64,000 nt of DNA from Nocardia sp. NBC_01327 (GTDB lineage Bacteria > Actinomycetota > Actinomycetes > Mycobacteriales > Mycobacteriaceae): assembly GCF_035958815.1 (NCBI RefSeq), contig NZ_CP108383.1, positions 2,170,001 to 2,234,000 of the forward strand. The letters are read 5' to 3'. The first letter of the stretch is position 1. Every line of letters begins with the position of its first letter. This document shows positions 31,844-40,595 of this stretch, piece after piece. The notes below the pieces were generated by a model. The model saw only the letters and a program-made list of their open reading frames with translations. It was not told the origin of the DNA and did not search any database. The translations under genes and the position numbers were made by a program.

Positions 31844-32788
31844 ATGCGCTCTCTCCACTTCGCTGCCGCAATGGTCTTCGGGTCGGTGGTGATGCTGGGC
31901 GGCCTCACGGCGCCGGTCGCTGGTGCGGAAAACGCACCGGGGCAATCGGATTCCGGTAAGTCATTGGTCGTCATGGGGGATTCGAACACCGCCAATGCCA
32001 CCTTGGCCACCATGCAGGCCCAGCCGGCCGGTGTGGCCTGCCCCCACCTGGCCACCTCCTGGCCGACTCAGCTTGCGCAGCGAATGGGACTGTCGCAGAA
32101 CAACGATGTCGAGGATGTGTCCTGTGTCGGCGCGTACCTGTACCGCCACGGCGACGATCCCTACTGGACGGCCCTGACCGAAGCGCGGCAGGCTGCCGCG
32201 GATGGGGCATTCGGAACCCGGACCCGAACCGTGCTGCTCCAATTCGGTTTGAACGACGTCTGGGGCGCAGGCCACGCGGCACAGTCGGCCCTGGTCCCGT
32301 GCCTGCTGAACGTCCTGCACGGCTGCAGCACCGCCGACGCCGCCTCCGACGACTTCCCCCCAACCCTGCTGACCGGCCAGGACTACGCCGACCACCTCCG
32401 CGACATCATCACCTACATCCGCTACTACGCCCCGAACGCCCGAATCGTCCTCGTCGGATACCAGGAACTGCACACCCCCGGCGACCAGTCGATCTGCATG
32501 GGCGTCCTGGGCGTCCCCTTCGGCATCCCCCACGCCGGCGCCGTCACCGACGTCTTCGACAGCGTCCAGCAGGCCCCCCGCACAGCCGCCGCCCTACTCG
32601 GCGTCGACTACTTCGACGCCGCCGCAGTCACCGCCGGCCACGGCCTCTGCTCCCCCGACCCCTGGCTGAACGGAATCCTCACCCCCGGCTCGGACTTCTT
32701 TGGCCAACCCGGCCACCCAACCCTGCAGGGCGACACCGCCGTTTCCCAAGCCCTGCAACAGTTCCTGACCGGCCACGCCAACGGCTGA
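31844..32788 (+). CDS. Secreted SGNH/GDSL-type hydrolase
   Basis: A 314-residue exported esterase/lipase. Residues 1-28 are a signal peptide (VMLGGLTAPVAGA). The SGNH blocks are VVMGDSNTAN with nucleophile Ser47, a GLND block III and a late GHPTLQG with the catalytic His. It has six cysteines, consistent with an exported, disulfide-bonded enzyme as in secreted actinomycete esterases. It is monocistronic and ends at a hairpin (32833-32865). Confidence 0.82.
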   Translation: MRSLHFAAAMVFGSVVMLGGLTAPVAGAENAPGQSDSGKSLVVMGDSNTANATLATMQAQPAGVACPHLATSWPTQLAQRMGLSQNNDVEDVSCVGAYLYRHGDDPYWTALTEARQAAADGAFGTRTRTVLLQFGLNDVWGAGHAAQSALVPCLLNVLHGCSTADAASDDFPPTLLTGQDYADHLRDIITYIRYYAPNARIVLVGYQELHTPGDQSICMGVLGVPFGIPHAGAVTDVFDSVQQAPRTAAALLGVDYFDAAAVTAGHGLCSPDPWLNGILTPGSDFFGQPGHPTLQGDTAVSQALQQFLTGHANG

Positions 32789-32832
32789 CTACCGTCTTCG
32801 GCCTAATCGGCTGTACTGCAAGGAAATCGACT

Positions 32833-32865
32833 GCGGGGGGCATCGCGCGATGTGATGCTCCCCGC
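32833..32865 (+). terminator. Hairpin after the SGNH hydrolase gene
   Basis: A 12-bp stem with one G-U pair (GCGGGGGGCATC / GATGCTCCCCGC) and a 9-nt loop lies between two convergent genes. Confidence 0.6.
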
Positions 32866-32892
32866 CGCGTGATCAGCTGGGCGAGACTGCTG

Positions 32893-34017
32893 TCAGCTGG
32901 TGATGCGGGAGATGGCTTCCGCTGGTACGCCCCAGGTGGACAATAGGTTTCGGGTTTGTTCGGGGTCTTTCGATAGGCCGGTGGGGGTGGTGGTTGGGGA
33001 GCGGGTGAAGCGGGGGGCGGGGGCGGGCTGGCGGAGGCCGTCTATTTCTATGAAGGCGTTGCGGGCCTGGTTGTGGGGGTGTTCGTGGGCTTCCCAGGGG
33101 CTCAGGACGGGGCTTACGCAGGCGTCGGAGTCGGCGAAGAGCAGGGACCATTCGTCGCGGGGGCGTTCTTTGAATTTCGCGCCGAGGATCTCTTTGAGGC
33201 GGGGCCAGCCGGTGGGGTCGAGCTGGGACGGGAGTTCCGGATCGTCGATGTCGAGAATCGTGAGAAGTTGTGCGTAGAACTGTGGTTCGACGCAGCCGAC
33301 GGCTACATGCTTGCCGTCGGCGCATTCGTACGTGTCGTAGAAGGCCGCGCCGCTGTCGAGCGGATTCTCACCGCGCGGCGCGTTCCAGAGGCCCACATTG
33401 TGCATACCGTGCATGAAGGCGGTGAGCAGTGCGGAGCCGTCGACCATTGCCGCGTCCACCACCTCGCCCTTGCCGGACTGGGCCCGCTCGTACAGTGCGG
33501 AGATCACTCCGAGCGCCAAAAGCATTCCGCCACCGGCGAAGTCGCCGAGAATATTGCCCGGGGGCACGGGCCGTTCCCCGGCGCGGCCGACCAGATCGAG
33601 CGCTCCGGAGATGGCGATGTAGTTGATGTCGTGCCCGGCGCGCGGCGCCAGTGGGCCGTCCTGTCCCCAGCCGGTCATGCGGCCGTAGATCAGCCGGGGG
33701 TTGCGCGCGGCCAGATCCTCCGGCCCGATACCGAGGCGTTCGGCAACGCCGGGCCGGTAACCCTCGACGAACACATCGGCCTGTTCGATTAGGGCATACA
33801 GGGTTTCGCGATCCACCGGGTCTTTGACGTTCAAGGCGATGGTGTGCTTACCGCGGTCCAGCGGACCGTCCGGCGGGGTGAGGCCGGGGGCGGGCGCTCC
33901 GCCGCGATCGACGCGCAGTACCTCCGCGCCCAGATCAGCGAGGATCATGCAGCCGAACGGCGCGGGCGCGAGCCCGGCCATCTCGACGACCTTGACTCCC
34001 CGAAGTGGTCCCGTCAC
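32893..34017 (-). CDS. CaiB/BaiF CoA-transferase family protein, alpha-methylacyl-CoA racemase-like
   Basis: A 374-residue protein from GTG 34017 with GAGGAG upstream. It starts GPLRGVKVVEMAGLAPAPFG as in MCR/AMACR racemases, with AGHDINYIAISG (His of the acid/base pair) and NILGDFAGGGM (Asp partner). Racemases of this group invert the 2-methyl centre of branched acyl-CoAs so that beta-oxidation of sterol side chains and methyl-branched fatty acids can proceed. It faces the SGNH gene and lies beside the AraC gene, at the left end of the lipid-degradation block. Confidence 0.87.
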   Translation of the reverse strand: MTGPLRGVKVVEMAGLAPAPFGCMILADLGAEVLRVDRGGAPAPGLTPPDGPLDRGKHTIALNVKDPVDRETLYALIEQADVFVEGYRPGVAERLGIGPEDLAARNPRLIYGRMTGWGQDGPLAPRAGHDINYIAISGALDLVGRAGERPVPPGNILGDFAGGGMLLALGVISALYERAQSGKGEVVDAAMVDGSALLTAFMHGMHNVGLWNAPRGENPLDSGAAFYDTYECADGKHVAVGCVEPQFYAQLLTILDIDDPELPSQLDPTGWPRLKEILGAKFKERPRDEWSLLFADSDACVSPVLSPWEAHEHPHNQARNAFIEIDGLRQPAPAPRFTRSPTTTPTGLSKDPEQTRNLLSTWGVPAEAISRITS

Positions 34018-34114
34018 GAGTGAACTCCTCTGTTCTTGTCGGCTCTGCTGTGACGGTAGGTCGGCCGTGCGTCCGCGCCAATGACCCGGCTGCTCGCGGA
34101 ATTGACCGATCCGC

Positions 34115-35134
34115 TCAGTCGGCCGCCGCCCGGCCCGGCTGATAGGACCCGGGCGGGCTGCCGGTCCAGCGCCGGAAGGCCCGGGAGAAGGCGCTGGGCT
34201 CGGAGAATCCGAGCCGGCGGGAGAGGGCGGCCACGGTTTCGTCACCACGCACCAGCCCGGCGATGGCCGCATCGCGCAGGATTTCTTCGCGGATCTCGCG
34301 CGGGGTGGTGTGCTCCTCCTGCAGCCTGCGGCGCAGCGTCTGCGGGCTCATGAGCAGCTCCCGGGCGATATCGTCCACGCCGGGCCACTCACCGGTGAGA
34401 CCGCGTTCGAGAATCCGCCGCACCTGCGCGGCGAGCGAGACCGAATAGCTGCGGGTGCCCAGCACACCCGCGGGGGCATCGCGCAGGAAGTCGATCAGAT
34501 CGTCCTCGGTGCGCACGATCGGAGCGTCCAGCTGGGCGAGGTCGAAGATCAGCGTCGGCCTGGCAGCCGAAAAGGTCACGGGCACACCGAATACCACGTC
34601 GTAGTCATCGATCTCCGGATTGCGCGGATACGACAGCTCCACCCGCCGCAGTCGGATCCGGCCGCCGATCATCCAGCCGAGGAACCGCTGGGTGATGGCC
34701 AGCATGGTGTCGATGAGTATGCCGATCGGATGTGCGATGCCGGAGATGTCGAAGGCCAGTCGCGCTTCGTCCGCGTCCGTGGTGAGGACGATCCCCGGGA
34801 ACCCCGGCAGCGACCGCTCGAAGCTCTCGAACCGGCGGATGCTCGCACCGAGGGTCGGTGCGCTGATCAATCCGAAGCACACCAGCCGGAAGGTGCCGCG
34901 CGGCACCGGTTGCAGCCCGAGACCGAGCAGTTCGTCATCGGTGGCCACCCACAGTCGCCGCACCAGTTCGGCGCCCTGATTCCAGGTGACGCGGGAGCGT
35001 TCCTCCGTCAGCAGTATCGGCGGAATGCCCGCCTCGGCGAGAAAGGCGTTCACATCCCACCCGCGGCGCACCGCGAGATCGACCATGGCGCGTACCCGGG
35101 CGATCGGCAGGGTGTTGTCGGCATCGGGGGGCAC
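34115..35134 (-). CDS. AraC family transcriptional regulator
   Basis: A 339-residue regulator with an Arabinose_bd/OruR-like N-terminal domain and a C-terminal AraC helix-turn-helix pair at about 240-335 (VDDIARELLMSPQTLRRRLQ and the second motif SRRLGFSEPSAFSRAFRRW). The start is GTG. It diverges from the MaoC-thiolase operon starting at 35284, which it probably activates. The layout is like the VirS-type regulators of mycobacterial lipid operons. Confidence 0.88.
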   Translation of the reverse strand: MPPDADNTLPIARVRAMVDLAVRRGWDVNAFLAEAGIPPILLTEERSRVTWNQGAELVRRLWVATDDELLGLGLQPVPRGTFRLVCFGLISAPTLGASIRRFESFERSLPGFPGIVLTTDADEARLAFDISGIAHPIGILIDTMLAITQRFLGWMIGGRIRLRRVELSYPRNPEIDDYDVVFGVPVTFSAARPTLIFDLAQLDAPIVRTEDDLIDFLRDAPAGVLGTRSYSVSLAAQVRRILERGLTGEWPGVDDIARELLMSPQTLRRRLQEEHTTPREIREEILRDAAIAGLVRGDETVAALSRRLGFSEPSAFSRAFRRWTGSPPGSYQPGRAAAD

Positions 35135-35283
35135 GGGCCGACCGTACCAACCGAATCGGAAGCCGAAGGCGAACGGTGAGCGGTTCGGTCAAGCCGCAGA
35201 GAGGTTCGGTCACTGCGAGAGCCGGTGCGCGCTCCTTACCGTCGAATCAGTCAATGCCGACAATGCGCACAGGAGACACAGCC

Positions 35284-36156
35284 GTGGCCGACAACGAGGG
35301 TTTCCACCTCGACCACCTCGACATCTGGGGCGAGGAACAGCAGTTCAAGGTTGATGCCGAGCGGACCATCGCGTACGCGGAGGCGACCAACGACCCCATC
35401 CGGCAGCATCTGGACGGCACCTATGCGCCGCCGGTGTTCGCGGTGGTGCCCGCGATGGTCATGATGGCAGACGCCACCATGTCGGTGGTTCCGGATGAGC
35501 TGATGATGCGAATTCTGCACGGAGAGCACGACTTCCGGCTGCATCGGCCGATCGAACCGGGAGAGACGCTGTCGGTGCGCGCCAAGCCGATCGGGATCGA
35601 GGGCAAGTCCTCCGGGGTCGTGGTGACCACGCTCATGCAGACCCGCGGCGATCGCGGGGATCTGGTCAACGAGCAGTACTTCGTCGGGTTCTTCCGGGGC
35701 GGGCAGTTCGAGGGGTCTGCCGGCGCCACCAGTCCCGAGCACGCCTTCGACGAGTCGCTGCGCGCCCGCGAACCCGACTTCACCGCGGTGCAGCGCTTCG
35801 ACGCGGATCAGACATTCCGCTACTCCGAGCCTGCCGGTGATCCGATGCCGATCCATCTCGATGACGAGTTCGCGCGGGCAATGGGCTTGCCGGGCATCAT
35901 TATTCACGGTCTGTGCACCATCGCGTTCACCTCGCACGCGCTGCTGACCGAGATCAGCCCGGAGGATCCGGCGCGGCTCAAGCGGCTGGCGGTCCGGCTC
36001 ACCAAGCCGGGCCTGCCGCAGGAAACCATCACCAGCAGTGTCTGGAACAGAGGCGTGATCGGCGACCGCGAGGTCTACGCCTATGAGACCGCCGGCGATG
36101 AGAAGCCCGGCAAATTCCTCATCACCGACGGCCTGGCCGAGTTCGCCACCGCCTGA
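35284..36156 (+). CDS. MaoC-like hotdog-fold dehydratase
   Basis: A 290-residue double-hotdog protein from GTG with AGGAG upstream. The N-terminal half is substrate-binding and the C-terminal half carries the hydratase motif (YSEPAGDPMPIHLDDEFARA, then GLPGIIIHGLCTIAF, with the Asp/His dyad). The enzyme hydrates 2-enoyl-CoA to 3-hydroxyacyl-CoA. It is the first gene of an operon with thiolase, SRPBCC protein, SDR and hydrolase, so it would take the second step of a beta-oxidation cycle. Confidence 0.87.
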   Translation: MADNEGFHLDHLDIWGEEQQFKVDAERTIAYAEATNDPIRQHLDGTYAPPVFAVVPAMVMMADATMSVVPDELMMRILHGEHDFRLHRPIEPGETLSVRAKPIGIEGKSSGVVVTTLMQTRGDRGDLVNEQYFVGFFRGGQFEGSAGATSPEHAFDESLRAREPDFTAVQRFDADQTFRYSEPAGDPMPIHLDDEFARAMGLPGIIIHGLCTIAFTSHALLTEISPEDPARLKRLAVRLTKPGLPQETITSSVWNRGVIGDREVYAYETAGDEKPGKFLITDGLAEFATA

Positions 36157-36183
36157 GCCGCAATAACTTTCAGGAGCACTCTC

Positions 36184-37395
36184 ATGTCGAACAGGGTTTT
36201 CGTCGTCGGCGTCGGTATGACGAAATTCGAGAAGCCGGGCCGCCGGGAAGGCTGGGACTACCCGGCCATGGCCGAGGAGTCCGGCAGCAAGGCGCTTGCG
36301 GACGCCGGTATCGAATACGGCGCGGTCCAGGAGGCGGTGGCCGCCTACTGCTACGGCGACTCGACCAGTGGCCAGCGCGCGATCTACGAGCTCGGCATCA
36401 CCGGCATTCCGATCGTGAATGTCAATAACAACTGCTCCACCGGCTCGACCGCGCTGTATCTCGCGGCCCGCGCCATTGCGGGCGGCTTCGCGGACTGCTC
36501 GCTGGCCGTCGGTTTCGAGAAGATGCAGACCGGGTCGCTGGAGTCGCAGTGGACCGATCGGGAACAGCCGCTCATGAACCACATTCAGGCGCTGGCCGAG
36601 TTGCAGGAATTCGCAATGCCGGTGGCGCCGTGGATGTTCGGTGCGGCGGGCGTCGAGCATATGGAGAACTACGGCTCCACCCCCGAGCACTACGCCAGGA
36701 TCGCCGAGAAGAACCACCGGCATTCGGCGAACAATCCGTACGCGCAGTTCCAGAACATCTACAGCCTGGACGAGATCCAGCAGGCGAAAATGGTGTACGA
36801 GCCCCTGGGGCTGACCCGGCTCATGTGCTCGCCCACCTCCGACGGTTCCGCCGCGGCCGTGCTGGCCAGTGAGCGCTTCGTGCAGGAGCACGGGCTCGGC
36901 GACCGCGCCGTGGAGATCGTCGGCCAGGCCGTGGTGACCGATCTGCCCTCGACCTTCGCCGCCAAGACCGCGCGCGCTCTGGTCGGCGTCGATATGACGG
37001 CGGCCGCCGCGCGAAAGGTGTACGAGCAGGCCGGAATCGGGCCCGAGGACATCGACGTCATCGAACTGCACGACTGCTTCGCGCCGAACGAGCTGCTCAC
37101 CTACGAGGCGCTGGGGCTCGCGGCCGAAGGCGAGGGTCACAAGCTCATCGACAACGGCGACACCACCTACGGCGGCCGCTGGGTAGTCAACCCCTCCGGC
37201 GGTCTCATCTCCAAGGGCCATCCGCTCGGCGCGACCGGCCTCGCACAGTGCGCCGAGATGACCTGGCAGCTACGCGGTGAAGCCGATCAGCGCCAGGTGG
37301 CCTCGGCCGCCGCGAAATCCGGTGTGGCGCTGGCGCACAACATCGGCCTGGGCGGCGCGTCGTTCGTGACCGCGTACCGCTCCGCGAACCGCTGA
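36184..37395 (+). CDS. Lipid-transfer protein / SCP-x-type thiolase
   Basis: A 403-residue thiolase-fold protein of the lipid-transfer (Ltp/SCP-x) group. The nucleophile is C84 in [12 protein letters not shown]. Later motifs are [14 protein letters not shown] and [10 protein letters not shown] (the second His). Ltp thiolases act on bulky or branched acyl-CoAs such as sterol side-chain intermediates, often as retro-aldolases. AGGAG precedes the ATG. It follows the MaoC gene by 27 bp, as in sterol-degradation operons. Confidence 0.89.
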   Translation: MSNRVFVVGVGMTKFEKPGRREGWDYPAMAEESGSKALADAGIEYGAVQEAVAAYCYGDSTSGQRAIYELGITGIPIVNVNNNCSTGSTALYLAARAIAGGFADCSLAVGFEKMQTGSLESQWTDREQPLMNHIQALAELQEFAMPVAPWMFGAAGVEHMENYGSTPEHYARIAEKNHRHSANNPYAQFQNIYSLDEIQQAKMVYEPLGLTRLMCSPTSDGSAAAVLASERFVQEHGLGDRAVEIVGQAVVTDLPSTFAAKTARALVGVDMTAAAARKVYEQAGIGPEDIDVIELHDCFAPNELLTYEALGLAAEGEGHKLIDNGDTTYGGRWVVNPSGGLISKGHPLGATGLAQCAEMTWQLRGEADQRQVASAAAKSGVALAHNIGLGGASFVTAYRSANR

Positions 37396-37440
37396 CACCA
37401 CCTCCACCACAACCCCACCCGCACAGAAGGATCGGCGATC

Positions 37441-37875
37441 ATGGCAAAGGCCAACGTATCCAAGGAATTTCCCGTCTCGCAGGACAAGCTGTGGGCGGTG
37501 CTCTCCGACCCGCGCCGCTTCGAGGAGTGGATGACCGTCCACACCAAGTGGAAGTCCGAGCCGCCGGCGCAGCTCTCGCAGGGCGCCACCATGGCCGAGG
37601 TGCTGACCATCATGGGCATGGCGAACACCATCGATTTCACTGTCGAGACCTACGAAGCGCCGAACACCACCAAGTTCTCCGGCACCGGCATGGCAGGGGC
37701 GAAGATCAGCTTCACGCTGTCGGTCGAGGCGAACGGCGATGACGCGTCCGTGGCCACCATCGACGCCGAGTTCATCAGCCAGATGATGGTGGGCGCCATT
37801 GGCGGCGCCATCGAGCGCGCCTCCACGAAGGAGCTCAACGCCTCGCTGGACAAGCTCGCCGCACTCGTCGGCTGA
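37441..37875 (+). CDS. SRPBCC family protein
   Basis: A 144-residue START/Bet v1-type protein, a deep hydrophobic pocket fold that binds lipids or aromatic molecules. Its opening FPVSQDKLWAVLSDPRRFEE and the closing long helix (ASTKELNASLDKLAALV) are typical of the family. AAGGA lies before the ATG. It may carry or position a hydrophobic CoA ester for neighbouring enzymes (inference). No catalytic residues are evident. Confidence 0.82.
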   Translation: MAKANVSKEFPVSQDKLWAVLSDPRRFEEWMTVHTKWKSEPPAQLSQGATMAEVLTIMGMANTIDFTVETYEAPNTTKFSGTGMAGAKISFTLSVEANGDDASVATIDAEFISQMMVGAIGGAIERASTKELNASLDKLAALVG

Positions 37876-37905
37876 GCTCACTCTTCCCGGACACGAAGGA
37901 ACATC

Positions 37906-38790
37906 ATGGGTTCAATGGAGAACCGCGTCGCCGTGGTCACCGGCGCCGGACGCGGCATCGGCCGTGAGCACGCACTGCTGCTGGCTCGCGAAGGCGCGAG
38001 CGTTGTCGTCAATGATCTCGGCGGCAGTAATGAGGGCAACGGCGCGGATGCCGGCCCGGCCCAGGAGGTGGCGAACGAAATCGTCGCCGCCGGTGGCAGG
38101 GCGGTCACCAACACCGACAATATCGCCACCTGGGCGGGCGCGAAGGGCCTTGTCGACCAGGCGATCTCGGAGTTCGGCGGGCTCGACATCGTGGTGAACA
38201 ACGCGGGCATCCTGCGCGACGGGTTCATTGCGAGTATGGATGAGGCGCAATGGGATTCGGTTATCGCCGTACATCTCAAGGGTCATTTCTCGGTACTGCA
38301 CCACGCTGCCGCCTACTGGAAGGATCAGACCAAGGCGGGCAAGCCGGTCAATGCCGCTGTGGTCAATACCGCCTCCGCATCGGGCACCTTCATGCCGAAT
38401 CCGGGTCAGGCCAACTATGGTTCGGCCAAAGCGGGCATCGCCGCGCTCACCGAGGTCGCGGCGCTCGAGCTGGAACGCTACGGCGTTCGAGTGAATGCCA
38501 TTGCGCCCGTAGCACGTACCCGCCTGACCCTGGCGACCCCGGGCATGGGGGCGATCTTCGCCGAAGAGGTTCCCGAGGGTGAGTTCGACGCCTTCAGCCC
38601 GGCCAATATCGCTCCGGTCGTGGTCTACCTGGCGAGCCCGGACTGCCCGCTCACCGGCAAGGTGCTGGCGGTGCAGGGCGGTGCGGTATCGCTGTTGCAG
38701 GGCTGGAACACCAGGGAGACGGTCGAGACCGACGGCCCCTGGCTGCTGGACAAGCTGCCCGGACAGCTGGACCACTGGGCCAAGGCGTAG
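37906..38790 (+). CDS. SDR family 3-hydroxyacyl-CoA dehydrogenase (17-beta-HSD4-like)
   Basis: A 294-residue SDR resembling the dehydrogenase domain of peroxisomal multifunctional enzyme type 2. It has VVTGAGRGIGREHALLLARE, the typical VVNDLGGSNEGNG after strand 2, NNAGILRD, and YGSAKAGIAAL as active site. Members oxidise 3-hydroxyacyl-CoA or 17-hydroxysteroids. The gene is fourth in the MaoC operon and would supply the third step of beta-oxidation between the hydratase and the thiolase. Confidence 0.87.
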   Translation: MGSMENRVAVVTGAGRGIGREHALLLAREGASVVVNDLGGSNEGNGADAGPAQEVANEIVAAGGRAVTNTDNIATWAGAKGLVDQAISEFGGLDIVVNNAGILRDGFIASMDEAQWDSVIAVHLKGHFSVLHHAAAYWKDQTKAGKPVNAAVVNTASASGTFMPNPGQANYGSAKAGIAALTEVAALELERYGVRVNAIAPVARTRLTLATPGMGAIFAEEVPEGEFDAFSPANIAPVVVYLASPDCPLTGKVLAVQGGAVSLLQGWNTRETVETDGPWLLDKLPGQLDHWAKA

Positions 38791-38792
38791 CA

Positions 38793-39650
38793 ATGGTCGG
38801 CGAACGGCGTGCGGAATACGCGGGATACCGCACGCGAGAGCTGTACGTCGAGGGCGCGGGCCCGAAACTGGTGCTGGTGCACGGTTTCGGTCATCCCGCA
38901 CCCTGCTGGGGGCCGGTCCTGAAGCGATGCGAGGAGGCAGGTCAACCGGCCCTCGCGGTCGATCTGCCGGGCCTCGGTGCCGCGGACCCGCTCACCGGCG
39001 GGCCGCAACTGCCGCAGTTGGTGCGCTTCCTGGAATCGGTGGTTCGTATCCACGGTGCGGTCGAACCTGTGGTGCTGGTGGGCAATTCGCTCGGCGCGGC
39101 GACCTGTGTGCGGCTGCTCGACACCACCGCCGGACTGCCGGTCGGCGGACTGCTGGCGCTCGACACGGCCACCGATCAGTGGACACCACTGGTGAAGGCG
39201 GTGCTCGCCGGTCAGGGCAGGCCATTCGTCGCGCTGGCCGGTCTACCGGGACTCCTGCGTGGTCGCACTGCGGCCCGAATGGCGGCCAAACTCCTCTACG
39301 GTCGCGCTCAGGCGGCCGATCCGGAGATCGTGAGTGCGCTGCTCGAACAGTTCGATGCTCCGGGCCGCCGTCGCGAATTGGCTTCGGCGGGAATGCGTTA
39401 CGCCTCCGAGGTGGCGTCGGTGGCCGGGGTGCGCAATATCCGGTGCCCCACGATCGTGGTGCACGGCCGTCGCGATCGCCTGGTCACCGTCGACGGAAGT
39501 CGCAACCTGGCAGCGGCGGTGCCGGGCAGTCAGCTGGTGGTGCTCGAGGGCATCGGTCACTGCCCACATCTCGACGCACCCGATCGAGTGACCGAGCTGG
39601 CACTGCGGCTGGCCCACGGAATAGCCGGCGGCCGAACTGAAACAGGCTGA
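38793..39650 (+). CDS. Alpha/beta fold hydrolase
   Basis: A 285-residue hydrolase two bases behind the SDR stop, so probably coupled. It has the oxyanion region LVLVHGFGHPAPCW, the nucleophile elbow VGNSLGAAT, HGRRDRLVTVDG (acid) and GIGHCPHLD (His). A lid-like insertion follows strand 6. Substrate unknown; in this operon a lipid ester, lactone or acyl-CoA is likely. Confidence 0.82.
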   Translation: MVGERRAEYAGYRTRELYVEGAGPKLVLVHGFGHPAPCWGPVLKRCEEAGQPALAVDLPGLGAADPLTGGPQLPQLVRFLESVVRIHGAVEPVVLVGNSLGAATCVRLLDTTAGLPVGGLLALDTATDQWTPLVKAVLAGQGRPFVALAGLPGLLRGRTAARMAAKLLYGRAQAADPEIVSALLEQFDAPGRRRELASAGMRYASEVASVAGVRNIRCPTIVVHGRRDRLVTVDGSRNLAAAVPGSQLVVLEGIGHCPHLDAPDRVTELALRLAHGIAGGRTETG

Positions 39651-39708
39651 ACAACAGCACAATCGAGTGGCATCGGTCTCGGCGTCACCGCTAGCGAGAG
39701 TTGGGCAA

Positions 39709-40551
39709 ATGACGGACAATGCGGCCGCGGTGCGCGGCAAGATCATCGTGATCACCGGTGCGGCGCGGGGCATCGGACTGGCGACCGCGACCGCACTGCA
39801 CGGTCTCGGCGCGCGCGTCGCCATCGGCGATATCGACGAGCCCGCGGTCCAGGCGGCGGGAAAGTCGCTCGGTCTCGAGGTGGCCGTGAAACTCGATGTG
39901 ACCGAACCGAATTCCTTCGCGGCCTTCCTGGATGAGGTGGAGGCGCGGCTCGGGCCGATCGACGTCCTGGTGAACAATGCCGGGATCATGCCGGTCGGCC
40001 GGATCTCCGACGAGCCGGACGCGGTGACGCGGCGCATTCTCGACATCAATGCCTACGGGGTCATTCTCGGTACGAAACTCGCTGTGCAGCACATGCTTCC
40101 GCGAGGTCGCGGTCACATCATCAATGTCTCGTCGCTGGCGGGGGAGACCTACACGCCGGGCCTGGCCACCTACTGCGCCAGTAAGTACGCGGTGGTGGGC
40201 TTCACCGAAGCCGTGCGGGTCGAACATCGCACCAGCGGCCTCGACTTCTCGCTCATGATGCCGTCGTTCGTGAATACCGAGCTGACGGCGGGCACCAAGG
40301 GCATCAAGGGATTTCACAATGTCGAGCCGGAGGATATCGCCGCGGGCATCCTCTCCCTGATCGCCCGTCCGCGGCCCAAACTGCGGGTCGGCCGGGTCGT
40401 CGGGACCCTCGTCGCGGCGCAGAAGTTCATGCCGCGGCAGGTCAGCGAAACCCTGACGCGGATGCTGGGCGGTGAGCACGTTTTCACCGACGACGTCGAC
40501 CCCGCCGAGCGCCGCGCCTACGAGGACCGTGCGCGCGGGCTCGCGGAGTGA
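39709..40551 (+). CDS. SDR family oxidoreductase
   Basis: A 280-residue short-chain dehydrogenase from ATG 39709; a GTG at 39667 would add 14 residues. It has VITGAARGIGLATA, NNAGIMP, and YCASKYAVVGFTEAV as active site. The C-terminal part (ARPRPKLRVGRVVGTLVAAQ) is like SDRs of lipid metabolism in mycobacteria. It is followed at once by fadD, so the gene pair is likely co-transcribed. Confidence 0.85.
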   Translation: MTDNAAAVRGKIIVITGAARGIGLATATALHGLGARVAIGDIDEPAVQAAGKSLGLEVAVKLDVTEPNSFAAFLDEVEARLGPIDVLVNNAGIMPVGRISDEPDAVTRRILDINAYGVILGTKLAVQHMLPRGRGHIINVSSLAGETYTPGLATYCASKYAVVGFTEAVRVEHRTSGLDFSLMMPSFVNTELTAGTKGIKGFHNVEPEDIAAGILSLIARPRPKLRVGRVVGTLVAAQKFMPRQVSETLTRMLGGEHVFTDDVDPAERRAYEDRARGLAE

Positions 40552-40595
40552 ATCACCGTATACAAGAACACCATTCGAGGACGAGGACGCTCGGA